Assembly (NCBI GenBank): GCA_964633115.1
Contig: CAZWEO010000002.1
Coordinates: forward strand, 56,604 to 120,603
Reading direction: 5' to 3'
Length of the DNA stretch: 64,000 nucleotides
Source: B30-G6 sp964633115
Lineage (GTDB): Bacteria > Desulfobacterota > Desulfobacteria > Desulfobacterales > B30-G6
Shown: piece by piece, positions 26,831-35,159 of the stretch
Position numbering within the stretch: position 1 is the stretch's first letter
Layout of the letters: the number at the start of each line of letters is the position of its first letter
Position numbers and translations under genes: made by a program
Notes under the pieces: generated by a model
Databases searched by the model: none
Told to the model about the DNA's origin: nothing
The model's input: only the letters and a program-made list of their open reading frames with translations

Positions 26831-28837
26831 TTACCCTGTGGCTGCGTCGAGGATTTCAACGATATCCTTGACGGGCATATCACTGTCACAGTCAGAAATC
26901 CCATCCGACAACATGGTAATACAGAAAGGGCATGCTGCGACCACGGTGTTGCAACCTGTTGCCAATATTTCCTCAGCCCTTTCGATGTTGATGCGTTTTC
27001 CAATCATCTCTTCCATGAACATGCGGCCACCACCGGCACCACAGCAGAACCCCTTTTCACCATGTCGCTTGGGAAGCACCAATCCATCCTTTCCGTTTAA
27101 GCTTTGTAGTAACTGCTGAGGCGCATTGAAGATCCCATTCCAGCGACCCAAATAACATGAGTCGTGCCAGGTGATTTTTTCAAGGCTATTTGGCGATGGT
27201 TTCAGACGACCTTGTTGCAACAATTCCAATAAAAATTCGCTATGATGAACTACCTCAAATTTTGCACCAAATTGCGGATATTCGTTCTTGATGATGTTGT
27301 AACAGTGGGGGCAACCGGTTAATATTTTTTTGGGACTGTACTGGTTTAGCGTGGCCACATTATCTTGGATCATCATTTGTGCCAGGTATTCATTACCACA
27401 CCGGCGTGCCATATCGCCATTGCAGGTCTCTTCTGGTCCCAGAATGGCAAAATCAACGCCGGCTCGTTTTAAAACGCGTACCAGGGCGCGTGAAATTTTC
27501 TTACCACGGTCGTCAAACGATCCGGCACAGCCTACAAAATAAAGAATTTCAGACTGGGGTTGATCTGTCATGAGGGCTACATCCAGGTCCCGGCACCAAT
27601 CAGCCCGGGTGTCATTGGCAAAACCCCACGGATTGGACTGATTTTCGAGATTGGTAAAAGTTTCCTGCATCTCGGGTGGAAAGGCAGCTTCCATGAGTAC
27701 CTGGTGTTTGCGGGCTTCGAAGATAATGTCCAGATGTTGGATATTGACGGGACATATATCCTCACAGGCCCGACAAGTAGTACAGGACCATAGTACATCA
27801 TCGTTTATGGGAGCTCCTTCTCTTAAGATAGGCTGGATGGTCTCCATATCCCCCGCTAAAAGCGGTGTTGCCTGATCAAAGAGATCATGCTTGAGGTCAG
27901 AAACAACCATTTTAGGAGATAGGGGTTTGCCGGTATTATCGGCGGGACACTGTTCTTCACAGCGGCCACATTCGGTACAAGCATAGAGGTCGAGTACTGA
28001 TTTCCAGTTAAGTTCCGATACGCGGCCGAGTCCGAAGCTTTCCGCACCCTCATCCTCAATATCGGTTTTGTCGATTGCTTTGGAACGTTCAAGCGGCTTT
28101 AGATATACATTGGGTACGGCCGCCAAAAGATGTAAATGCTTGGATCCAGGTATGTAAATCAAAAATCCGAGAATCGTAAGAATATGGACCCAGAAAAAAA
28201 CCTCATACCCAACTACCATTTGATTGGCACCCAAAGCAGATAGTCCCAAAAGGCCGGCTAATATCTCAGACACGTTGAAACTGCCAGCATAATTAAATTG
28301 CCCTGATTGCGTGTCCTGGACCATCTGAAAGGCATTGACGAGATGAAAGGATATAATAATGACAGCCGTAAATAAAATAATGAGCTTGGCATCCAGTCCA
28401 TTGGTCAGGTATTCTGGTTTTATAAACAGGCGTCGGTACAAGGCGTAGGCCAAACCGACTAGTACGAAAAATGCTAAAAAGTCAGCCACAAAAAGATAGA
28501 CGCCATAAATTCCAGGGATCCAGCTTGATAGATGAAGGCTTGGGAAAACGCCTTGGATCATTAATTCCAACGAATGGGGTTGCACCGCGAGAAAACCAAA
28601 GAATATCAACATATGGGCAAAGCCTGGGAGACGTTTACGCCGCACATTGGATTGACCGATTACATCCGTAAAAAGGACTCTTATTCGATCGGGGATTCGG
28701 TCAAACTTTTGGGTTGTCTCGCCGGTGACCGCCAGCATCATGCGCACCAAATGCCGGACCCGTACAAAAAAGAAACCGAAAGCTGTTAATAGAAAAATCG
28801 CCATTAAAATTGATTTAACGATTGTATAGGCAGTCAT
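26831..28837 (-). CDS. Membrane Fe-S ETF:quinone oxidoreductase (HdrDE-like)
   Basis: This 668-residue protein has an N-terminal membrane part with about five or six helices (residues 5-230, resembling HdrE/NarI haem b subunits), then two [4Fe-4S] motifs (CTECGRCEEQCPA near 285 and CTTCRACEDICPV near 355), and two cysteine-rich CCG domains (CPHCYNIIKN, CCGAGGGRMF, CPFCITML). This is the architecture of the membrane proteins that pass electrons from ETF to menaquinone in anaerobes (EMO type). It is upstream of mttB-etfBA on the same strand. GGAGGATC precedes the ATG. It likely links EtfAB here, and the acyl-CoA dehydrogenase at 51275, to the quinone pool. Confidence 0.9.
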   Translation of the reverse strand: MTAYTIVKSILMAIFLLTAFGFFFVRVRHLVRMMLAVTGETTQKFDRIPDRIRVLFTDVIGQSNVRRKRLPGFAHMLIFFGFLAVQPHSLELMIQGVFPSLHLSSWIPGIYGVYLFVADFLAFFVLVGLAYALYRRLFIKPEYLTNGLDAKLIILFTAVIIISFHLVNAFQMVQDTQSGQFNYAGSFNVSEILAGLLGLSALGANQMVVGYEVFFWVHILTILGFLIYIPGSKHLHLLAAVPNVYLKPLERSKAIDKTDIEDEGAESFGLGRVSELNWKSVLDLYACTECGRCEEQCPADNTGKPLSPKMVVSDLKHDLFDQATPLLAGDMETIQPILREGAPINDDVLWSCTTCRACEDICPVNIQHLDIIFEARKHQVLMEAAFPPEMQETFTNLENQSNPWGFANDTRADWCRDLDVALMTDQPQSEILYFVGCAGSFDDRGKKISRALVRVLKRAGVDFAILGPEETCNGDMARRCGNEYLAQMMIQDNVATLNQYSPKKILTGCPHCYNIIKNEYPQFGAKFEVVHHSEFLLELLQQGRLKPSPNSLEKITWHDSCYLGRWNGIFNAPQQLLQSLNGKDGLVLPKRHGEKGFCCGAGGGRMFMEEMIGKRINIERAEEILATGCNTVVAACPFCITMLSDGISDCDSDMPVKDIVEILDAATG

Positions 28838-28849
28838 TGATCCTCCATA

Positions 28850-29028
28850 ATAAAATCGTGTTCCACGATTTTATGATAATGCGTACCTTTCGCCCCTGGC
28901 GAAAGGCTGTCGCGTCTAAGCGAAAGGTTCCCCGCCGTTGGTTTGGCGGGCTAAAACCCAATCCATGTAGCAAGAGTTGTTGTCGAGCTCAAGTTGAGTC
29001 GCAGCGGGAAATTTAAATTTAAATCGTC
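28850..29028 (+). repeat. Dispersed element, copy C, with GNA-triloop hairpin
   Basis: The left end is the hairpin ATAAAATCGTG-TTC-CACGATTTTAT (28850-28874; loop GAA on the other strand). Next comes the hairpin CCTTTCGCC-CCT-GGCGAAAGG, replacing the GCGAC hairpin of copies A and F. The right end (28990-29028) carries CTCAAGTTGAGTCGCAGCGG, related to the ends of copies A and F. It lies between the Fe-S oxidoreductase and the DeoR gene; no protein is encoded. Confidence 0.6.
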
Positions 29029-29208
29029 GACTGCCCGTAGATAGAGTAGTTTCCAAAAAAAATCGTTTTACCATTTTTTTTGGTACCACGTCATTCATGG
29101 TTCACAGGTGTTATCATTCTCAAAGTTTTGCTATGTGTAATATACTTTTTACGTATCGACAAAACCTATTTATTCCTCTCCAGCTGAGCCGGTGTTGCAT
29201 GAATGGAG

Positions 29209-30024
29209 TCAAGTTGCAATAATAATTCGAATTCCCATGCCATCTAAATGGGCTTGAAAATCCGTAGGTATTTTCCGGTTCGTGATCAACACATCAATGT
29301 GTTTGAGGGGTATAATCGACATGGCTGCAACAATGCCGAATTTAGGATGGTCCGCCATAACTATTACCTGTCCCTGCGTATGCTGAGCCATGGTCCTTTC
29401 GATGACAGCGATGTCTGGATCCGGGGTGCTCATCCCGGCACTGATGCTCAGTCCGTCGGCACCCAGGAAGGCTTTGGTGGAATTGACCTGCCGGATCATT
29501 TCCATGGTCAGCGGTCCTGCAACGGCATGCGTCCTGGGATTGTAGATACCGGGCAGCAAAACGACCTTGGTTGTTAGATGAACCATTTCCGCTTCCGATA
29601 TCACTCCCAAATTGTTGGTAAATAAGGTAAAAGGAATTCCCGGATCGATAAATCGAACAATCATGGAAGCGGTGGCCCCCTCCCCTATGTAGACAATGTC
29701 ATTGGGCTCCACCATGGAGGCCGCCATTTTGGCGATACGTTCCTTTTGCTCGGGATTTTTCTTGATGCTACTGCGATAATGATACGTATCGGTGAGGCGC
29801 TCCTGTTTTAAAGCCGCACCACCATGGGTTCTCTCTACGAGGCCTTGTTGTTCTAACAGATCCAGATCTCGGCGAATCGTCATTTCAGAAACACCGAATA
29901 ATTCGCTCAAGTTAGAACTGCGTATACTAAATTCCTTTTTGAGGATATCGATGATGCGTTGCTGCCGTTCAATGGGCAGGAACCCGGAATTCTTTTCTTT
30001 GTGACTATTAAGTGTAACATTCAT
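29209..30024 (-). CDS. DeoR-family transcriptional regulator
   Basis: This 271-residue protein has the DeoR winged helix at the N-terminus (ERQQRIIDILKKEFSIRSSNLSELFGVSEMTIRRDL, whose core is SEMTIRRDLDLLEQQG) and a sugar-phosphate isomerase-like effector domain (DIVYIGEGATASMIV, TNNLGVISEAE, FLGADGLS). Members usually respond to a phosphorylated metabolite. It is 16 bases downstream of a truncated MttB gene on the same strand, so it may regulate methylamine genes; the target is unproven. Confidence 0.9.
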   Translation of the reverse strand: MNVTLNSHKEKNSGFLPIERQQRIIDILKKEFSIRSSNLSELFGVSEMTIRRDLDLLEQQGLVERTHGGAALKQERLTDTYHYRSSIKKNPEQKERIAKMAASMVEPNDIVYIGEGATASMIVRFIDPGIPFTLFTNNLGVISEAEMVHLTTKVVLLPGIYNPRTHAVAGPLTMEMIRQVNSTKAFLGADGLSISAGMSTPDPDIAVIERTMAQHTQGQVIVMADHPKFGIVAAMSIIPLKHIDVLITNRKIPTDFQAHLDGMGIRIIIAT

Positions 30025-30040
30025 AGATTTCTTTACCGAT

Positions 30041-30385
30041 TTACTTGCCGACAGGTTTCGTTACCAAAGTCGACGGGTCAAAAATTGGATTTTTGGATTC
30101 AACGCCCCATTCTTTTTCCACATCCGCAACAAATCGTCTCAAGTCATCTGCCACGGTACCAGAAAGCGGTGCTGGCTGATGGTTAACCAATATGTCCTTT
30201 ACCTTTTCCACACGGCAACTAATGGAATGAAAGAGATCGATGGCATCGTCATCTTCTACGTAGACACCCGTTTTTTCGAGTATCTCAAGGCTCGCATGGT
30301 GAATATCGGCAATCTCATCGTCGGATAATACTTTAAAATCAATCCCTTCGAGTAGAAATTTGCCGCTACATATGGCACGGTTCAT
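30041..30385 (-). pseudogene. Mini-MttB: N- and C-terminal ends of a methyltransferase joined in frame
   Basis: This 114-residue frame starts like MttB (DFKVLSDDEIADIHHASLEI to DAIDLFHSISCRVEK) and then jumps to what is the extreme C-terminus of MttB (VKDILVNHQPAPLSGTVADD and following). About 380 residues including the whole barrel and the active site are missing. The junction is in frame and a good GGAGG precedes the ATG, so the product could still be made. A decayed gene is the simplest view; a retained small protein cannot be excluded. Confidence 0.75.
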
Positions 30386-30936
30386 TTTCCCCTCCTTTTA
30401 TGGGTTGCTATATTTTTTCGTGTTTAATAAATGTTGGTATATGTTGTCAAATGTTATTTTAATAATTTGAATCAAACATCGATATTTTGATAATCAAAAG
30501 AATGCTTATGATTTGAAAACTGATAATTTCCCTCATAATTATTTTATGAGTTTCACACCTTAATTAGTAAATAAAACGAATAGATATATACAATATATTG
30601 TAGAGCGAAAAATACGATATGCCTATAAGCAAGTTAATGTTTTCTTTCGCAGTCTATCCTGTGACAATATATAATATGACCGTTATTGCACACATAGCAT
30701 GTTTGATCATTTTCGTTTCAGAATTTAGTTATTGAGATTGATCAATTGTTGAAGATGTATCCGCTGGCGTCATTAAGCCGGTGATAAATGCTGACATAGG
30801 ATCCGGAGTATAAACTATTGACACAATTAAATATATTAGGTAACTTTTCTGCCGTTCTTTACCCATCAGACCAATTCAGCGAATTACGTGAATGTCCTTT
30901 AAACCTGCAGTTTGGCACAATAGAGGTTATCCAAAG
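30386..30936. other. AT-rich divergent intergenic region, no gene seen
   Basis: About 550 bases separate the mini-MttB gene (minus strand) from the SH3-domain gene (plus strand). The DNA is strongly AT-rich and holds no convincing reading frame, tRNA or repeat. It must contain promoters in both directions. Confidence 0.5.
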
Positions 30937-31701
30937 ATGATTTCAACTTATAGAAACATGATTTTCGCCATCTCTTGTATAGTCTTTGCAGTATTCGTAA
31001 TTGGATTATCCCATGAAGCTCTTGCTGAAGTTCAATATGTTTCGGATATGTTGATCATATCTGTGCGTGAGGGTCAGAACCCGGAAGACCCCGCCGTGGG
31101 ATATCTACCTTCGGCGACCCCCGTCGATGTATTGGAAGAAACCGATGAGTTGATGCGCATCCGCACAGACGGCGGCCTTGAAGGCTGGGTCCGAAAAAAG
31201 TTTATCGTAGCCGATAAACCCAAAGCCATCGTTATTCAGGAATTAAAACAGCAGGTCAAAGATCTTGAAAAAAATATGCAAGATATTCAGTCGGGATCCG
31301 ATGATGAAGGTTTGAAAAATATGATGCAGGGACATCAAAAAGAGATCCAGGCGATTCAAAGCCAAATCCAGGGTTACCAAAAGGAAGTCCAGACCCTCAA
31401 TACAGACTTAAAAAATGAGAAAAAAGCATCCGCAGCGCATCAAAATAGCTTTAAAGATGTCAACGCTAAATATCAGCGACTCCTGAAAAAACAAAAAGAG
31501 AATAGCACCGATGCCAAGAAACTAGCAGCCTTGAAAACCGAAAATCAAACCTTAAAAAAACAACTTGCCGAGCAACCCACGGATCAACCGGTGCCCATGC
31601 TTTCCGCCAATATGAAATGGTTTATAATCGGTGGCGGTGTTTTGATCTTGGGATTTATTATTGGAAGGGTAATCAGGCGTAAGCCGCGCTACGGGTATTA
31701 A
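30937..31701 (+). CDS. SH3-domain, coiled-coil, membrane-anchored protein (TIGR04211-like)
   Basis: This 254-residue protein starts with a signal sequence (residues about 5-30, ending HEALAEV), followed by a bacterial SH3 domain (about 33-95, ending GLEGWVRKKFI), a long coiled coil rich in Lys, Gln and Glu (about 105-215) and one C-terminal membrane helix (FIIGGGVLILGFIIGRVI) with a basic tail. This is the layout of YgiM/TIGR04211 proteins of the cell envelope. I chose ATG 30937 with GAGG upstream; a start at 30892 would place 15 polar residues before the signal peptide. Confidence 0.88.
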   Translation: MISTYRNMIFAISCIVFAVFVIGLSHEALAEVQYVSDMLIISVREGQNPEDPAVGYLPSATPVDVLEETDELMRIRTDGGLEGWVRKKFIVADKPKAIVIQELKQQVKDLEKNMQDIQSGSDDEGLKNMMQGHQKEIQAIQSQIQGYQKEVQTLNTDLKNEKKASAAHQNSFKDVNAKYQRLLKKQKENSTDAKKLAALKTENQTLKKQLAEQPTDQPVPMLSANMKWFIIGGGVLILGFIIGRVIRRKPRYGY

Positions 31702-31707
31702 TCCATA

Positions 31708-31784
31708 CGGTTTTAAGTTTTAGGTTTTAAGTTTTAAGATAGGCTATCCGCTCATAGCAACCTAAAACCTAACACCTAAAACGC
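31708..31784. repeat. Iterated TTTTAAGTTTTAGG inverted repeat
   Basis: TTTTAAG and TTTTAGG words repeated on the left (31708-31738) pair with CCTAAAACCTAACACC on the right (31761-31784). The array separates two convergent genes and may act as a bidirectional terminator. Similar arrays are at 22662-22690, 42470-42551 and 62939-62980. Confidence 0.6.
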
Positions 31785-31858
31785 GTGTATCCCGGACCGA
31801 ACCAGTAAATCGTACTCGCTGTCCAGCAGGTTGCCAGCTTCATCCGTGGGGATCTATT

Positions 31859-33163
31859 CTAGCGTATCAAGCTGGGCAGAAATGTCACAAACTGGGGGAA
31901 TAACATCAGCAGCAGGATGCAGAGGATGTAGGCCGGTATGAAATAGGCAACCCCTTTGAAGACTTGCTCCAGAGGAACATCTTTGGCCATGCCCCCCACC
32001 ACATAGGTAGTGGCACCAACCGGCGGTGTCACGGCGCCCAATGTGGTTACCACCGTGATGGTCACACCGAACCAGATGGGATCGTAGCCCAGCTCCAAAG
32101 CAACCGGGAAAAATATGGGAATGGTAATCAGCAGTAGCGCCAGGGCGTCCATGACGGCGCCACCGACAATGTAGATGCCAAAAATAATCGCCATGATAAC
32201 AGCATCCGGAACCGGCAGTGCCACAACCCAGGAAGCAATGTCAAACGGGATGCGTGTGACTGCCAAAAAGCGGCCGAATATCATGGCCCCGGCTACGATT
32301 ACAATGACCATGCAGGATACCCGTATGGTATCGGTAACCGCAGATAAGAATCCCTGCCAACTGAGTTTCTTCTGAATAACACTGATCAAAACAGCAAACA
32401 GAGAACCCACCGCACCGGCTTCCGTGGGCGTAAAAAAACCGAAATAAAGACCGATCATAACCAGCAGAAACAGTATGGCCATTTCCAATGCGCCCGAAAG
32501 GGCTTTTAACTTTTCAAGCCAGGAAGTAGGAGGTCCTACCGGTCCCCATTCTGGATGTAGAATACAGACTGCGAACACGCTCAAAACCAAGAGGACCGCC
32601 AAGAGAATACCGGCCCCGATACCACCATAAAAAAGACGGGCAATGGATTGTTCTGTGGATAGGCCGATGACAATCAAAACAACGCTGGGCGGAATGACGA
32701 CGCCCAAGGTCGAACCACATGCTATGGCACCAGTACTCAAGCGAGAATCATAGCGGAATTTTTTCATTTGGGGTAAGGCCACGGTGGTCATGGTGGCAGC
32801 AGTTGCGGCATTGGAGCCGCAAATAGCTGAAAACGCAGAGCAGGCCATGATGGTGGCCATGGCAACGCCTCCCCGTATTTGGCCTACCCAACGATAGGCG
32901 GCCTTATACAGCTTTTCATTGACTCCCGAATAGAATGCAATCTGCCCCATGAAAATAAACAAGGGAATTACAGTTAAGCCATATTTTGAAAAGGTCTCCC
33001 ACAAAACAGATCCCAGCATATTCAAACCGGCTTTAAATGAGAGAATGTAGCAAAAACCAAAAAATCCAACGATCCCCATGGCAAAGCCAACTGGCGTACC
33101 CAGCAAGAAGAGCATTAGCAGCAATATAACAATTCCAACAAAACCGATTAGGGCCAGACTCAA
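31859..33163 (-). CDS. dctM: TRAP transporter large membrane subunit (DctM)
   Basis: This 434-residue protein is the 12-helix permease of a TRAP transporter. Conserved features are PLFIFMGQIAFYSG near residue 73, CGSNAATAATMTTVALPQM near 118, GSTLGVVIPPS near 152 and FFTPTEAGAVG near 260. The start is the TTG at 33163, preceded by AAAGGAG, and it overlaps the dctQ stop codon as TTGA, a sign of translational coupling; a longer frame to 33364 is the antisense-free overlap with dctQ and has no membrane pattern. With DctQ and DctP it would import an organic acid using an ion gradient. Confidence 0.94.
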   Translation of the reverse strand: MSLALIGFVGIVILLLMLFLLGTPVGFAMGIVGFFGFCYILSFKAGLNMLGSVLWETFSKYGLTVIPLFIFMGQIAFYSGVNEKLYKAAYRWVGQIRGGVAMATIMACSAFSAICGSNAATAATMTTVALPQMKKFRYDSRLSTGAIACGSTLGVVIPPSVVLIVIGLSTEQSIARLFYGGIGAGILLAVLLVLSVFAVCILHPEWGPVGPPTSWLEKLKALSGALEMAILFLLVMIGLYFGFFTPTEAGAVGSLFAVLISVIQKKLSWQGFLSAVTDTIRVSCMVIVIVAGAMIFGRFLAVTRIPFDIASWVVALPVPDAVIMAIIFGIYIVGGAVMDALALLLITIPIFFPVALELGYDPIWFGVTITVVTTLGAVTPPVGATTYVVGGMAKDVPLEQVFKGVAYFIPAYILCILLLMLFPQFVTFLPSLIR

Positions 33164-33645
33164 TTTTTTGCTCCTTTGCCAGATCCCAGGGTTCTGATCA
33201 ATTCGGTCAAAAGGGTTAAAGCTAAAACCAGACAACCGAAGGCCACGGCATAGGTAAACGGATAATAGATGACCTGAAGGGTTTCGGTTACCTCTCCGGT
33301 TTTCAATAGCGTTGTCGCTTTTATTGCCAGTTGCCAGGCAGCCATGAGAAAAAAGATGCAGCAAATCAGATCACTGATTGTTTGGATTATTTTTTTAACA
33401 TGATTCGGAAAGGTATTAACCAGAACGTCTACCGCAATATGACCCCGCTTAACCTGGGTATACCCCAGTGCAAATGCCGTAACAAGTGCCCCAAAGAAAC
33501 CCATGAGTTCGAAGGTACCGATAATGGGCACCCAGATCAAGCGGGATATGATATTGGCGCAAGTCAGAACTATCATAGCAACGAGGAACAATCCGCCTAA
33601 AAACACCAACAATTTATTGAGTATGCGACTTAGGGTGTCCAGCAT
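33160..33645 (-). CDS. dctQ: TRAP transporter small membrane subunit (DctQ)
   Basis: This 161-residue protein has four membrane helices (about residues 8-30, 45-65, 85-107 and 128-150) and the DctQ signature with a charged loop after helix 2 (VKRGHIAVDVLVNTFP). It couples DctP to the large permease. CAGGATA precedes the ATG. Its stop codon TGA overlaps the TTG start of dctM. Confidence 0.92.
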   Translation of the reverse strand: MLDTLSRILNKLLVFLGGLFLVAMIVLTCANIISRLIWVPIIGTFELMGFFGALVTAFALGYTQVKRGHIAVDVLVNTFPNHVKKIIQTISDLICCIFFLMAAWQLAIKATTLLKTGEVTETLQVIYYPFTYAVAFGCLVLALTLLTELIRTLGSGKGAKN

Positions 33646-33791
33646 GTCAATATCCTGTATTCCCCGTATATAACTGTAAGTTATCTATATAATTACCATT
33701 CCGTAATACCCTGTCCCGCCTATGACGGGACTCAGGGACAGTAATTTTGGTTAACCATAAGCCATCGACTAAGTGGGGTGCGTTGGCCCCA

Positions 33792-33863
33792 TAGGAGCGA
33801 CGATGCCTTTCGCCCTGCGGCGAAAGGTACGCGTTATCATAAAATCGTGGAACACGATTTTAT
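33792..33863. repeat. GNA-triloop hairpin pair, copy D (dctP-dctQ spacer)
   Basis: GGAGCGACGATG is followed by the hairpin CCTTTCGCC-CTGC-GGCGAAAGG, TACGCG, and then the hairpin with stem ATAAAATCGTG and loop GAA at 33839-33863. The last hairpin contains the dctP stop codon (33860-33862). It sits between dctP and dctQ and may set the ratio of binding protein to permease; that role is inferred. Confidence 0.65.
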
Positions 33864-34885
33864 TGCCCCGTATACATCTTTGTAAATGTTTTTATATCAG
33901 CCACAATGGCTTCACCGGGCAGTCCTTTTTCATTGGCCTTTTTGATCCAGCCTTCGGTGACAAAGTTAAGTTTGGCATCCCATTGGGCTTTTTCAGCTGG
34001 GGATAGCTCAATAAATTCTACCCCCTGGACGGATTTTGACCATGCATTGGCTTCTGCGACATGATTGTCCATATAGGCCCCGGTCCACATGGCTTGCTGA
34101 ACACGCATATTGTCCATTACAGTTTGAACATCTTTGGGCAGCGAATTCCAGGTGTCCATATTCATAACCACAGCAAACGGAACGATCAGGGTATTTGTCA
34201 TGGTTACATATTTACAGGATTCAGCAAACTTGAAATCTTTCATCACCTCTGTGGATGAGAACAGACCTTTAACTACGCCTTTCTGCAAGGCCTCCACGGT
34301 TGCCGGCATAGGCATGCCGACTGGATTGGCTCCCCATGCTTTAAGAATTTTTACGGCCCCGCCTGGTGACCGCAGGTCCAGCCCCTTTATATCGGTTAAA
34401 TTACGAACCGGTACTTTTGACATGATGTTGGTGGGGGCCGTAGTGAACATGGTCAAAACCTTGACTTTAGAAAAAGCGGCCGGCTGATATTTCTGGTAAA
34501 TGTCCCACAGCACCATACTGGCCACTCTCGCATTGGGTAAACCTAGCGGCAGACCCGAAGCATTGGTGACAACGAAACGTCCGGGTTGATAAGCCATGCA
34601 GACACAACCGATGTCGGCTTGACCGGCAATAACACCGTCCATCATGTTTTTAGCGCCCAGTAGCGTTCCACCCGGGTAGGTGTTGATGGCCACCTTGTTT
34701 CCGGTGCGTTTCTCAACTTCGGTTTTCCAGAGTTCCATCTGTACGCAGGGGAACGTCGGTGCTGGTGGGAAGTTGGCATAGCTCAGTTTGATAGGGCCTG
34801 CCAAAGTGGATGCCGGCATCCACAAAGCACCGGCCGCTACGACGGCAAAAAGAACGGCACATAAAAGAACACAATTTTTCTTCAT
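33860..34885 (-). CDS. dctP: TRAP transporter substrate-binding protein (DctP)
   Basis: This 341-residue periplasmic binding protein has a signal peptide (residues 1-29, ending STLAGP) and the DctP fold: KVAINTYPGGTLLGAKNMMDG near residue 65 with YPGG, LTDIKGLDLRSPGG near 165 containing the conserved substrate-carboxylate Arg, and a helical C-terminus. AAAGGAGG precedes the ATG. It is separated from dctQM by about 215 bases holding a hairpin repeat. Its position next to the molybdenum hydroxylase operon suggests uptake of an aromatic or heterocyclic acid; direct evidence is lacking. Confidence 0.92.
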   Translation of the reverse strand: MKKNCVLLCAVLFAVVAAGALWMPASTLAGPIKLSYANFPPAPTFPCVQMELWKTEVEKRTGNKVAINTYPGGTLLGAKNMMDGVIAGQADIGCVCMAYQPGRFVVTNASGLPLGLPNARVASMVLWDIYQKYQPAAFSKVKVLTMFTTAPTNIMSKVPVRNLTDIKGLDLRSPGGAVKILKAWGANPVGMPMPATVEALQKGVVKGLFSSTEVMKDFKFAESCKYVTMTNTLIVPFAVVMNMDTWNSLPKDVQTVMDNMRVQQAMWTGAYMDNHVAEANAWSKSVQGVEFIELSPAEKAQWDAKLNFVTEGWIKKANEKGLPGEAIVADIKTFTKMYTGQ

Positions 34886-35038
34886 GATCGATCCTCCTTT
34901 TTTGGGTCCCGTTGGGTAGAAATGCGGGATATTCAGTTCAGATCTTATCCTAACCTTCCTTTCAACCTTTGTACGCTATAAATTCATTTATGATGTTCTA
35001 ATCAAAATTCACTATCATAAACAGTTCGTTTATTCGTA

Positions 35039-35147
35039 TCAGGCATCCCCCTCCTTGGTCTTAATCGCATCCAGTTCCTTTTCGAGGGGTGATGGGCAGT
35101 TCCGTGATGCGGACACTGACCGCATCATAAATGGCATTGGCAATATT
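35039..35147 (-). pseudogene. C-terminal remnant of a second molybdenum hydroxylase large subunit
   Basis: Directly after the intact large-subunit gene the minus strand encodes NIANAIYDAVSVRITELPITP and, after one frameshift, EKELDAIKTKEGDA and a TGA at 35041-35039. The intact protein has IANAIYDAIGVRITDLPITP in the same place, so this is the tail of a diverged paralogue or of a tandem duplication. No other part of the second copy is left. Confidence 0.75.
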
Positions 35148-35159
35148 TAAGATAACTTT

